From assembly GCA_030740315.1 (NCBI GenBank), contig JASLXN010000096.1, positions 1-6,153 on the forward strand: a DNA stretch of 6,153 nucleotides, given 5' to 3'. Shown piece after piece: positions 1-5,792 of this stretch (its first letter is position 1; the number at the start of each line of letters is the position of its first letter). Under the pieces are notes generated by a model. It was given only the letters and a program-made list of their open reading frames with translations, was not told the origin of the DNA and did not search any database. The DNA is from Dehalococcoidia bacterium. Lineage in GTDB: Bacteria > Chloroflexota > Dehalococcoidia > JACVQG01 > JAHKAY01. A program made the position numbers and the translations under genes.

Positions 1-481
1 TACCTGTTGTTATCAAGTAGCCGTTTCCACCTGCATGGTAGCGGTTCAGGTGGTATGTCCTGTAGTTGGAATAGGGTCCTGTTAGGCCAAACGGGGTGAT
101 GGAGGTTACAACGAGGGCCGGGTTGGTCTGTCTTAACGCCGGGTACTCGAGCCCCAACCTTTGTCTCTCCTTGGGCTGCTCGTCCAGTATAAGAACATCG
201 GATCCGATGAGCATCTTGCTAAACAGGGTGTTGCCATCGGGATGCTCCAGGTTAATTGTAACACTGGACTTGCTGGTGTTAAGGTAAAGGAAAAGGGCGC
301 TTTTCTCGGGGTCGGTCTCTTCCTTAGAAAAAGGGCCAAGCCAGCGTGCGGGATCGCCCGCTGGTGTCTCCACTTTAATGACCTCCGCCCCTAATTCCGC
401 CAGGAGCTTTCCGCAATAAGGCCCTGATACCCATTTGGATAGCTCTATGATGCTTATACCGTCTAACGGCCCTCTTGTCAT
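1..481 (-). CDS. Family III (CaiB/BaiF) acyl-CoA transferase, N-terminal 160 residues, cut by the window edge
   Basis: Family III CoA-transferases move CoA between carboxylic acids through an aspartyl-CoA intermediate in the cytoplasm. The visible part carries the family's N-terminal Rossmann-like signature: PLDGISIIELS at residues 5-15, PYCGKLLAELGAEVIKVE at 21-38, the N-x2-K-x2-V-x-I-x-L stretch near 68-78 followed by PDG, and ITPFGLTGPY at 128-137. The frame is open to the window edge. The catalytic aspartate is expected about 20 residues beyond the last visible residue, so activity cannot be judged here. The ATG at 481 is chosen because the family normally begins a few residues before the PLxG motif. 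No Shine-Dalgarno sequence precedes it, and a -10 box lies 10 bases upstream, so the mRNA is probably leaderless or nearly so. It lies downstream of a 2-hydroxyacyl-CoA dehydratase gene, which recalls FldA/HadA-type enzymes, but the substrate is unknown. The family assignment is firm. Confidence 0.93.
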   Translation of the reverse strand, partial: MTRGPLDGISIIELSKWVSGPYCGKLLAELGAEVIKVETPAGDPARWLGPFSKEETDPEKSALFLYLNTSKSSVTINLEHPDGNTLFSKMLIGSDVLILDEQPKERQRLGLEYPALRQTNPALVVTSITPFGLTGPYSNYRTYHLNRYHAGGNGYLITTG

Positions 482-703
482 AAGTTAATCTATTCTACCA
501 GAGTTGTGTGGCAAAGCAATGAAAAAAGGGAAGCAGTCCAACACTTGAGGATGGCTTTAGGCTGACGTGCCAGTTATGCGCCGGAACGGTTTTAGAAAGA
601 GAAGCCGCCCTTGAGCCTGCATCCGAGTTGTTAAGAGTTCCCAAGACAGTATGGTGATGGCGGCTCAAGGAGCTTTATATAAAGATTGGGTGCAGGTGTA
701 GGA
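482..703. other. Intergenic spacer between nudC and the CoA-transferase, with a 9-bp inverted repeat
   Basis: No convincing gene is present; the longest start-to-stop stretches seen are about ten codons. CCTTGAGCC (609-617) is the exact reverse complement of GGCTCAAGG (662-670), with 44 bases between the arms. GCCGCC (604-609) and GGCGGC (659-664) offer an overlapping alternative pairing. On the minus strand the structure lies about 35 bases beyond the nudC stop and is followed by a pyrimidine-rich run (TTCTCTTTCT). It might help end the nudC transcript, but the loop is too long for a classical terminator. TTTATATAAA (674-683) is a separate 10-base palindrome. Confidence 0.35.
492..519 (-). 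promoter_or_regulatory. Candidate extended -10 promoter for the CoA-transferase gene
   Basis: Read on the minus strand, TTGCTT (514-519) is separated by 16 bases from TAGAAT (492-497). TG followed by one base sits immediately before the -10 box, giving an extended -10 element. The predicted start site falls at about 484-486, only 3-5 bases before the ATG at 481. This fits the absence of a ribosome binding site. The match is by eye. Confidence 0.45.
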
Positions 704-1633
704 CTACCGTGTGTCGTTCATCGCCCAAGCTTTGATGATGTGATGGGCGATGGCTATGGGCCCCGGAACGGATAGAGTTCCACTCTTACTTTCAAGTGCC
801 AAAAGTACTTCGCCCCGCTCAAACCAGCGGACATCAGCCATCTCCTCGTCATCGATGGAGATATCTGTTGTAACCGCATCCGCATGGCAACCAATCATGA
901 GGGAATGAGGAAAAGGCCAGGGTTGGGAAGAGTGATAGCGGATGTTCTTGATGCAGATTCCTGCTTCCTCCATTATTTCCCTGGCAGCGGCCTCCTCTAT
1001 CGATTCCCCTTGGTCAACGAATCCGGCCAAAGCCGAATATATGTTTGTACGCGCAAGGCGGCCGTGGGACTGTCCGAGGAGGCAACGCTCATTGTCGGAT
1101 ACCAGTGTAATGGCCACTGGGTCTGTGTGGGGGTAGTGCTCCGTGTCACAATATGAACACTGGCGCACCTGGCCACCACGCTTGATGAAGGTCTTGTGCC
1201 CGCATATAGAGCAGAACCCGTTCCGATTGTGCCAGTTGACCTGGGACCGCGCCTGGGCAACTATGCCGGAATCCTCACCGCTGACATATTTTGTGACCGT
1301 CCGGGCATCCATGAATTGATAGCTACCGGTGTCCGTAAGCGCCTGGGCTGCCTTCTTATGATCGGAGATATCAACCGCGAAAAAGGAGGCCTGACTCATC
1401 CGGTTCCCCATCTGGCCAAGGAATAGTGGAACGCTATCTATCCGAAGTCGCCGTAGCTCATCTACGCCAAGCCAACCCAGCCCAATTTGCGGGTCTTGAA
1501 ACATCAGGATGTTCAAGTCCTTCAGGGGAAGGAATCTGCTGTTCTCGTCCCTGGCCATATCTGTGAGCCACCGTTCGTCCCGGCGTTCACGATAGCCCCT
1601 GTCCAAGGGGTTTCCTGAATAGAGGTGCGGCAT
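704..1633 (-). CDS. nudC: NAD(+)/NADH pyrophosphatase, NudC-type Nudix hydrolase
   Basis: NudC-type enzymes cleave NADH or NAD+ to NMN(H) and AMP, and some family members remove NAD caps from RNA 5' ends. The full architecture is visible, numbering from the ATG at 1633 (309 residues). There is a variable N-terminal domain, a four-cysteine zinc ribbon (C141-x2-C144 and C159-x2-C162), and the YPHTDPVAI segment. A perfect Nudix box follows at about 204-226 (G-x5-E-x7-REIMEEAGI). The SQPWPFPHS signature at 236-244 separates NADH pyrophosphatases from other Nudix proteins. A TTG at 1639 would add two residues; the ATG is preferred, although only a weak GGTAG precedes it. The gene begins 62 bases after the dehydratase stop on the same strand, so co-transcription is likely. 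It ends with TAG right after the usual C-terminal IAHHIIKAWA-like helix, so TAG acts as a normal stop here. Confidence 0.95.
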   Translation of the reverse strand: MPHLYSGNPLDRGYRERRDERWLTDMARDENSRFLPLKDLNILMFQDPQIGLGWLGVDELRRLRIDSVPLFLGQMGNRMSQASFFAVDISDHKKAAQALTDTGSYQFMDARTVTKYVSGEDSGIVAQARSQVNWHNRNGFCSICGHKTFIKRGGQVRQCSYCDTEHYPHTDPVAITLVSDNERCLLGQSHGRLARTNIYSALAGFVDQGESIEEAAAREIMEEAGICIKNIRYHSSQPWPFPHSLMIGCHADAVTTDISIDDEEMADVRWFERGEVLLALESKSGTLSVPGPIAIAHHIIKAWAMNDTR

Positions 1634-1695
1634 GTTCAAACTACCAGGCGGCAGGCGGGCATAGCTTCAACCGGGAAACCATCTCCGGCCTGTGG

Positions 1696-2976
1696 TCAGC
1701 CACCTTTCCGCTCCTCCAGCATCTCGAAGAACCCCTCCAACTTGTTCTTCATGTCATCTTCGGGGGTAAAGGTAGGGTCGTTCAGGTCCATATCTACCGA
1801 GAGCATCGGAATCTCGGCCCTATGGTTTAGGACATCCTTCAGCATACGCATAGCTGCACAGGCTTGCCTGCAACCGGTATGCGCCCAATAGATAGCCCCG
1901 TCCACTTTTGAGTCTTGGGCCTCTTTAAGCACCAAATCTATGAGACCGTCGGAGGCGGGGCCGTGCATGGAAAATGTGGTGGGGTGGGCGTAGAGGCGCT
2001 GGGCGAGAGTGAGGAAAGGCCGAGAGAAGTCCCACTCCATATCGTCCCAACTGTTCATGAAAGGCTCTGAGATGAAGCAAGCACCGTGTTCCCGCTCCAT
2101 CCAGTCCAGCAGTTTCCAGCTATAAGCCATAGGCTGAAAAATAGAAAGCAGGCGAAAATTCTCTTGGGGAACAAAGCCCTGCCCTTTTTCAGCGCGTTCA
2201 TTAAGCTCGTCCCTAGCGGTGCGATAGAAGTCTACCCCCTCTGGGGTTCCAGCCCAGTAGAAATCTATGGTATGCAGCATGTAGCCTAACCGATTTGGAG
2301 CAGGCGTGGGCCTTAACTTCCGTAGCTGGGATATCTCCTCATTTAGCTGCACTACCTGCCTAGAGTTCCCAAGGGCTTCTACCAGCCTCCCCATGTCCAG
2401 TTTGCGGCCTAGACGCTCGGCAATGAAAGAGGCCGCCTCTTCTAGTTCCTCGGACAAGTACTGCTCCGTTTCTCTTGTACGGCGGAAAGGAACATCGAGG
2501 AACATGCCGGGGACATCAGTGCACTCTAAGACCATCTCAACGGCCTTCACAGTGTTGTCGCACACCTGGTTGCTCCACATAACCAGGTCTGGAGGCGGCG
2601 CCCAGCCCTGTGTGAAAAGCGCTGCAACAGCGCGGTGCGTAGAGCAGACCTCGGGCCCGAGTCCATAGGCCTTGCCCAGCGATAGAAAGGTTTCGTGCTC
2701 TTTGAGTACCGCCATGAGCACATTGGCCATCGCTTCTATGTGTACAGGTACCACATCCATAGCATAGAACAGCTCTGGGGGCACACATGCGCTGTGGGCC
2801 ACAAGTGGCTTACCTTCCTCGCGTGCGTGGCGGGCCTGCCTCAAGTAGCGCAGGGACAGGTCGTAATACTTTTCACTTATTGATGAAGCCGGGCTCTGGC
2901 GTCGATGCTGCAACATGGCATCGAAACTCGCCAACATTTGGTCGAACCGGCTCAGGTCCTGGATTGTCGCTTTCAT
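1696..2976 (-). CDS. 2-hydroxyacyl-CoA dehydratase / benzoyl-CoA reductase family subunit (HgdB/FldB/BcrB-like)
   Basis: Members of this family are [4Fe-4S] subunits that, after ATP-driven one-electron activation by a partner protein, dehydrate (R)-2-hydroxyacyl-CoA or reduce aromatic acyl-CoA esters. The protein is 426 residues, a usual length. It shows the conserved motif SACVPPELFYAMDVVPVH near 62-79, a second cysteine at EVCSTHR (C111), and a C-terminal HTGCRQAC segment (C369, C373) followed by IPMLSVDMDLND. C64, C111 and C369 are the likely cluster ligands. The frame stays open to 3285, but the ATG at 2976 is chosen: AGGAG sits 7 bases upstream (2984-2988), a strong promoter lies just beyond, and homology-like sequence begins there. 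The family is usually heterodimeric with a separate activator ATPase, and neither partner is in the window. Substrate cannot be assigned, and a benzoyl-CoA-reductase-like role is equally possible. Confidence 0.92.
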   Translation of the reverse strand: MKATIQDLSRFDQMLASFDAMLQHRRQSPASSISEKYYDLSLRYLRQARHAREEGKPLVAHSACVPPELFYAMDVVPVHIEAMANVLMAVLKEHETFLSLGKAYGLGPEVCSTHRAVAALFTQGWAPPPDLVMWSNQVCDNTVKAVEMVLECTDVPGMFLDVPFRRTRETEQYLSEELEEAASFIAERLGRKLDMGRLVEALGNSRQVVQLNEEISQLRKLRPTPAPNRLGYMLHTIDFYWAGTPEGVDFYRTARDELNERAEKGQGFVPQENFRLLSIFQPMAYSWKLLDWMEREHGACFISEPFMNSWDDMEWDFSRPFLTLAQRLYAHPTTFSMHGPASDGLIDLVLKEAQDSKVDGAIYWAHTGCRQACAAMRMLKDVLNHRAEIPMLSVDMDLNDPTFTPEDDMKNKLEGFFEMLEERKGG

Positions 2977-3025
2977 AACATGACTCCTATTGCTTAATAA
3001 TTTGCAGCACACTAGGTGAAAGCCT

Positions 3026-3054
3026 ATTTTAATCGGATGGTAATTCACAGTCAA
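3026..3054 (-). promoter_or_regulatory. Strong sigma70-type promoter for the dehydratase-nudC operon
   Basis: On the minus strand, TTGACT (3049-3054) and TAAAAT (3026-3031) are separated by exactly 17 bases. Each box differs from consensus at one position. The predicted start near 3019 gives a leader of about 43 bases carrying AGGAG at 2984-2988. It is the best promoter match on the minus strand of this window and supports the 2976 start over the much longer open frame. Confidence 0.75.
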
Positions 3055-3065
3055 ACCATTAATCG

Positions 3066-3080
3066 CAAAGCGTTGCTTTG
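3066..3080. repeat. Inverted repeat CAAAGC-3-GCTTTG just upstream of the dehydratase promoter
   Basis: A perfect 6-bp inverted repeat with a 3-base centre lies 12-26 bases upstream of the -35 box of the minus-strand promoter. That is a plausible position for an activator or repressor site. No regulator gene is visible nearby, and a repeat of this size can occur by chance. Confidence 0.3.
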
Positions 3081-3313
3081 GTAAAAGAACAGGAGCTTGA
3101 CGAGTACCAGCAACTAACAACTTCTTTTGGCACCACCGAATCCTTGTGCCCCCCCCCCAACGGTTGAAGCAATAATAAGGGTATGCGCCTGGACGGTGGT
3201 TTGATAACCATGTGTGCTTTCTGCACAAAGAGAGTGCAATGTTATTCAAAAGAATGGGCGCGTCAGGGTGTGGGGACTGACACAAAACTCACAAAATCTT
3301 GCTAGGCTCTCAC

Positions 3314-3325
3314 TTAGCCGGCTAA
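3314..3325. repeat. Perfect 12-base palindrome TTAGCCGGCTAA
   Basis: This is a self-complementary 12-mer in non-coding DNA, 33 bases beyond the stop of the hypothetical minus-strand frame. It could be a protein-binding site or part of a weak transcript end. No uridine tract follows on either strand. Confidence 0.3.
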
Positions 3326-3343
3326 AATGGTTGGCCATTGCGG

Positions 3344-3371
3344 CTCCCGGGTTCAGGTTATAGCCTGGGAG
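3344..3371. repeat. Eight-pair hairpin overlapping the end of the hypothetical minus-strand frame
   Basis: CTCCCGGG (3344-3351) can pair with CCTGGGAG (3364-3371), with one G-U pair and a 12-base loop. The stop codon of the 3358-3843 frame falls in the loop. There is no T-rich tail, so it is a poor intrinsic terminator, although it could stabilise a 3' end. Confidence 0.3.
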
Positions 3372-3843
3372 TCCTTCTTCCAGGATGTGATGCACACCGT
3401 GATGTATTAGTTCCGAAGTTTATATGATTATTTGCGCCTCCTTTTTGTTTAGGGGTCACCCCGAGGGGATGAGCAACCGCAGATAGCCAGTGAGCTTTCG
3501 GTGTTCCCCAAGACAGCTCGCAACCGACTATTGCTCCCCTTTCATAAACTATTAGGTGAGGAACCGCACCGATGTTGCCATGCACGCCGTAAGGGGAGGC
3601 TGGTGGGTCTTGATCCGGATGAGGCAGGCCCCGGATTGGCTTGGTTGCCGATGGCACACCGGCTGGCAGCATCGGGGTGCCGATAACATCATAAAAGCCA
3701 TCTGGGAGCGGTACCTCAGATCGGTTTTCCAATACATTTAAATACGGAACCGTGTTGTACTCCGTTGCATTCTGGTCGAACTGGAGAGTCTGAGATTTAC
3801 CAGAGCCGGTGTGCGAACATAAATCCCCACCCCGAAAGGGCAT
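3358..3843 (-). CDS. Hypothetical protein, unrecognised, about 161 residues, start uncertain
   Basis: I do not recognise this protein. The frame is open on the minus strand from inside thyX down to a TAA at 3358. The part outside thyX can begin at an ATG at 3843. From about residue 40 on it looks like a genuine protein: EVPLPDGFYDVIGTPMLP, then a Pro/Gly/His-rich stretch (LPHPDQDPP, YGVHGNIG), then VPHLIVYERGAIVGCELSWG and HWLSAVAHPLG. No signal peptide or membrane segment is evident. The ATG at 3843 lacks a good ribosome binding site and the first 40 residues look less protein-like. The gene may therefore start further in, for example at a TTG at 3732, or may be a decayed remnant. It diverges from the thyX promoter. 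Against it are the missing start signals and the lack of a known family; for it are the length and the residue pattern. Confidence 0.4.
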   Translation of the reverse strand: MPFRGGDLCSHTGSGKSQTLQFDQNATEYNTVPYLNVLENRSEVPLPDGFYDVIGTPMLPAGVPSATKPIRGLPHPDQDPPASPYGVHGNIGAVPHLIVYERGAIVGCELSWGTPKAHWLSAVAHPLGVTPKQKGGANNHINFGTNTSRCASHPGRRTPRL

Positions 3844-3899
3844 GTCTAACTGGCCCCGTTGTTTCGCGCCCGTTCCTGAAATACATCCATCGTCCCGGC

Positions 3900-3929
3900 T
3901 TGTCCTTGGGTGGGGCACTGTGCTATAAT
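3900..3929 (+). promoter_or_regulatory. Extended -10 promoter for thyX-folD
   Basis: TTGTCC (3900-3905) is followed after 18 bases by a consensus TATAAT (3924-3929), preceded by TGC, an extended -10 element. Transcription would start near 3936, leaving a leader of about 15 bases that contains GAGGTG at 3941-3946. A 5-bp inverted repeat, GGCAC (3914-3918) and GTGCC (3932-3936), flanks the -10 box and could be an operator, though it may be chance. Confidence 0.75.
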
Positions 3930-3951
3930 CCGTGCCGAACGAGGTGTCCTG

Positions 3952-4638
3952 TTGCGGGTAGTACTCCTGCGCCATACGCCAGAGCCGGAAGTGACCATTG
4001 CCGCCGCCGCTCGTATTTCCACCTCCCCTCTCCCCACCCGCCATCTTATGGAGAAGGAGGGCCAGGAGGAAGCGGCCAGGCTCATTGACCGGCTTATTAA
4101 TGCCGGGCATATGTCCCCACTGGAGCATTCCAGCTTCACCCTGTCATTGGAGGGCATCTCCAGGGTCACCAGCCATCAGCTTGTGCGGCACCGCCTGGCC
4201 AGCTTTACGCAACGCAGCCAGCGCTATGTCCGCATGAGTGAGCCGAAATTCGTAACCCCCCCTACTTTGTCGGCCACCCCTGAGCTTCGCGCCCGCTTTG
4301 AGAAGGGTGCGCGTGCCTCCTTTGACCTCTACATTGAGCTGGTGGAGGCCGGCGTGGCGGAGGAGGATGCCCGCTATCTACTGCCCTCGGCCATGGAGAC
4401 CGAGGTGGTGATGACCATGAATGCCCGTGAGCTTATTACCGCCAGCGGCCTGCGCCTGTGTCCCCGGGCACAGTGGGAAATTGTTTCCCTGTTCGAGGGG
4501 ATTAAGGCCGAGGTCGCCCGGGTGGCCCCCACCATCGGCAAACATCTAAGGCCCAAGTGCTACAAGCTGGGCTACTGCGATGAGTTCAAGAGCTGCGGCC
4601 TCTTCCCAACACTCAAGGAAATGACCAAGACGGTGTGA
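3952..4638 (+). CDS. thyX: FAD-dependent thymidylate synthase ThyX
   Basis: ThyX methylates dUMP to dTMP using methylene-tetrahydrofolate as carbon donor and reduced FAD as electron source, and yields tetrahydrofolate, unlike ThyA. The signature RHR-x7-S is perfect at residues 79-89 (RHRLASFTQRS), numbering from the TTG start. GHMSPLEH at 52-59, RYLLPSAMETEVVMTMNAREL at 141-161 and AQWEI at 173-177 are also typical. The C-terminus has three cysteines (C203, C209, C215) in a KCYKLGYCDEFKSCG stretch. TTG at 3952 gives 228 residues with the usual MRVVLLRHTPEPE opening and has GAGGTG 5 bases upstream. A GTG at 3910 in the same frame lies upstream of the promoter's -10 box, so it should not be in the transcript. 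folD follows 43 bases later. No thyA is seen in the window. Confidence 0.96.
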   Translation: MRVVLLRHTPEPEVTIAAAARISTSPLPTRHLMEKEGQEEAARLIDRLINAGHMSPLEHSSFTLSLEGISRVTSHQLVRHRLASFTQRSQRYVRMSEPKFVTPPTLSATPELRARFEKGARASFDLYIELVEAGVAEEDARYLLPSAMETEVVMTMNARELITASGLRLCPRAQWEIVSLFEGIKAEVARVAPTIGKHLRPKCYKLGYCDEFKSCGLFPTLKEMTKTV

Positions 4639-4681
4639 AAGATCTTTGAGCGAAATTAATGACTTTTTTGGAGGTTAACAT

Positions 4682-5566
4682 ATGACGGCAGAGATAATCT
4701 CGGGCACGCAGGTGGCGGCGGATATCCGCCAGGAATTGGCCCAGGAGGTGAAGGAGCTGAAGGCCAAGGGGGTCACACCCGGCCTTGCTGTGGTGCTGGT
4801 GGGCGAGGACCCCGCTTCAATATCCTATGTCACAGCTAAGGCCAAGGGCGCTGAGGAGGTGGGGGTGCATGAGGAGACCTTCCGCCTCCCCGCTGATTCT
4901 ACCGAAGATGCGGTCCTGAAGAAGGTGGCAGAGCTCAACCAAGACCCCCGGTTCCACGGCATCCTGGTGCAGCTGCCGCTGCCCAAGGACATGGACGAGA
5001 AGAAATTGACCTATACCATACTGCCGGAGAAGGATGTGGACGCTTTTCATCCGGTTAATGTGGGCAAGCTGCTCATCGGCGAGCCTGACTTCCTGCCCTG
5101 TACGCCCCATGGCGTCATGCAGCTGCTTACGCGCAGTGGCAACGACCCATCCGGTAAGTACCTGGTCATCGTGGGCCGCAGCAACATCGTGGGCAAGCCG
5201 CTTATGGCCATGATGGTGCAGAAAGCCAAAGGGGCCAACGCCACGGTTACCGTGGTGCATACCGGCACGGCAGATATGGCCCACTATGTTAAGGAGGCGG
5301 ATATCGTCATTGCGGCCGCAGGGAGACCCAATATGGTCACAGCCGAAATGGTCAAAGATGGGGCGGTGGTGATAGATGTGGGGGTGAATCGCATCCCGGA
5401 CGATACCAAGAAGAGCGGCTTCCGCTTGGTGGGGGATGTGGACTTTGAGGCGGTGAAGGAGAAGGCTAAGGCCATCACTCCGGTGCCGGGGGGTGTGGGG
5501 CCCATGACGGTGACAATGCTGCTGGTGAACACGGTGCGGGCCGCAGCCCGGACCGCTGGGAGCTGA
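4682..5566 (+). CDS. folD: Bifunctional methylenetetrahydrofolate dehydrogenase / methenyltetrahydrofolate cyclohydrolase FolD
   Basis: FolD interconverts methylene-, methenyl- and 10-formyl-tetrahydrofolate with NAD(P)+, supplying one-carbon units to dTMP, purine and formyl-methionine synthesis. The protein has 294 residues, close to the bacterial norm. Catalytic residues inferred from family motifs are visible: Y49 and K53 in SYVTAK, Q97 in GILVQLPLP, and D120 in PEKDVDAFHP. PCTPHGVMQLL (139-149), the nucleotide-binding VGRSNIVGKPL (164-174) and PVPGGVGPMT (267-276) complete the set. The residue after D120 is alanine where the family nearly always has glycine (KDVDG). The start is firm, with GGAGG at 4670-4674, 7 bases before the ATG. 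It follows thyX by 43 bases on the same strand and shares its cofactor, so the two probably form an operon from the promoter at 3900-3929. Confidence 0.97.
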   Translation: MTAEIISGTQVAADIRQELAQEVKELKAKGVTPGLAVVLVGEDPASISYVTAKAKGAEEVGVHEETFRLPADSTEDAVLKKVAELNQDPRFHGILVQLPLPKDMDEKKLTYTILPEKDVDAFHPVNVGKLLIGEPDFLPCTPHGVMQLLTRSGNDPSGKYLVIVGRSNIVGKPLMAMMVQKAKGANATVTVVHTGTADMAHYVKEADIVIAAAGRPNMVTAEMVKDGAVVIDVGVNRIPDDTKKSGFRLVGDVDFEAVKEKAKAITPVPGGVGPMTVTMLLVNTVRAAARTAGS

Positions 5567-5572
5567 GCCAGC

Positions 5573-5600
5573 CCCCTGATACCGGACTCCTGTTCAGGGG
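5573..5600 (+). terminator. Weak hairpin downstream of folD
   Basis: CCCCTGA (5573-5579) pairs perfectly with TCAGGGG (5594-5600) around a 14-base loop, starting 7 bases after the folD stop. No T-run follows, so intrinsic termination is doubtful. It may mark the 3' end or cause pausing. A candidate promoter begins 4 bases later. Confidence 0.35.
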
Positions 5601-5603
5601 CGC

Positions 5604-5634
5604 TTGCCATTGGCCCGCGATTGATTGCTACAAT
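5604..5634 (+). promoter_or_regulatory. Candidate extended -10 promoter for the AhpD-like gene
   Basis: TTGCCA (5604-5609) and TACAAT (5629-5634) are 19 bases apart, slightly long. TGC precedes the -10 box, the same extended -10 arrangement as at thyX. The start would be near 5641, giving a leader of about 150 bases that contains the palindromic element at 5664-5728. Confidence 0.5.
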
Positions 5635-5663
5635 TCGCTTGACCAATTAGATTCTTCGCGGTG

Positions 5664-5728
5664 CTCTCCGAAGGAGTCCGGTCCGAACGGAGTATCGGAC
5701 TCCGCAAGGCGGAGAGTCCTTCGGAGAG
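5664..5728. repeat. Compound palindromic element, MITE/REP-like or structured leader RNA
   Basis: CTCTCCGAAGGA (5664-5675) and TCCTTCGGAGAG (5717-5728) are perfect 12-bp inverted arms. Inside them GTCCG (5676-5680) pairs with CGGAC (5696-5700), and TCCGC (5701-5705) pairs with GCGGA (5709-5713). The whole can fold as a three-way junction. A competing 8-bp pairing, GGAGTCCG (5673-5680) with CGGACTCC (5696-5703), would disrupt the outer stem. The short sequences ATTC (5651-5654) and GAAT (5728-5731) extend the symmetry at the edges imperfectly. The compact nested form resembles small dispersed palindromic repeats of bacterial intergenic DNA, but only one copy is in the window. No clear target-site duplication is seen. 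Confidence 0.6.
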
Positions 5729-5792
5729 AATGACATTTGAACATTGTCCCCAATGAGCGTAAAGCTATTTCCTAAGAGACAAAGGAAGAGCG

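Larger units (their letters stand above)
3055..3357. other. Intergenic region without a convincing gene, containing a 10-C homopolymer
   Basis: About 300 bases separate the dehydratase promoter from the end of a hypothetical minus-strand frame. A run of ten C residues occupies 3149-3158. A perfect 12-base palindrome, TTAGCCGGCTAA, lies at 3314-3325. Short frames exist on both strands: a 40-codon plus frame at 3183-3305 and a 37-codon stretch at 3063-3173. None has a well-spaced ribosome binding site or a recognisable domain. The base composition is less G+C rich than in the flanking genes. Confidence 0.5.

Noticed and set aside
3063..3173. Plus-strand 37-codon stretch (LVKEQELDEYQQLTTSFG) ending just after the C tract
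   Set aside because: It has no ATG start or ribosome binding site, and it begins directly after a stop; too short to support as a gene fragment.
2977..3285. N-terminal extension of the dehydratase by 103 residues in the same open frame
   Set aside because: The extension spans the promoter and the 10-C tract, looks non-protein-like, and the ATG at 2976 has an ideal AGGAG at 7 bases.
3183..3305. Plus-strand 40-residue frame with cysteines at positions 11, 14 and 20 (MCAFCTKRVQC)
   Set aside because: The only purine-rich motif is 2 bases from the ATG, too close to serve as a ribosome binding site, and the cysteine spacing matches no known small zinc protein; likely chance.
3341..3371. Possible tRNA-like T-arm (GGTTCAGGTT) within a hairpin
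   Set aside because: No acceptor, D or anticodon stems could be drawn around it; it is only a single hairpin.
3846..3890. Minus-strand 14-residue frame MDVFQERARNNGAS ending in TAG, checked as a second amber-interrupted gene
   Set aside because: The sequence after its TAG quickly becomes unprotein-like and stops, so there is no case for readthrough, and it overlaps a better frame.
4817..5284. Long minus-strand frame of 155 residues inside folD
   Set aside because: It is antisense to a clearly functional folD; its length follows from the codon pattern of the sense gene.
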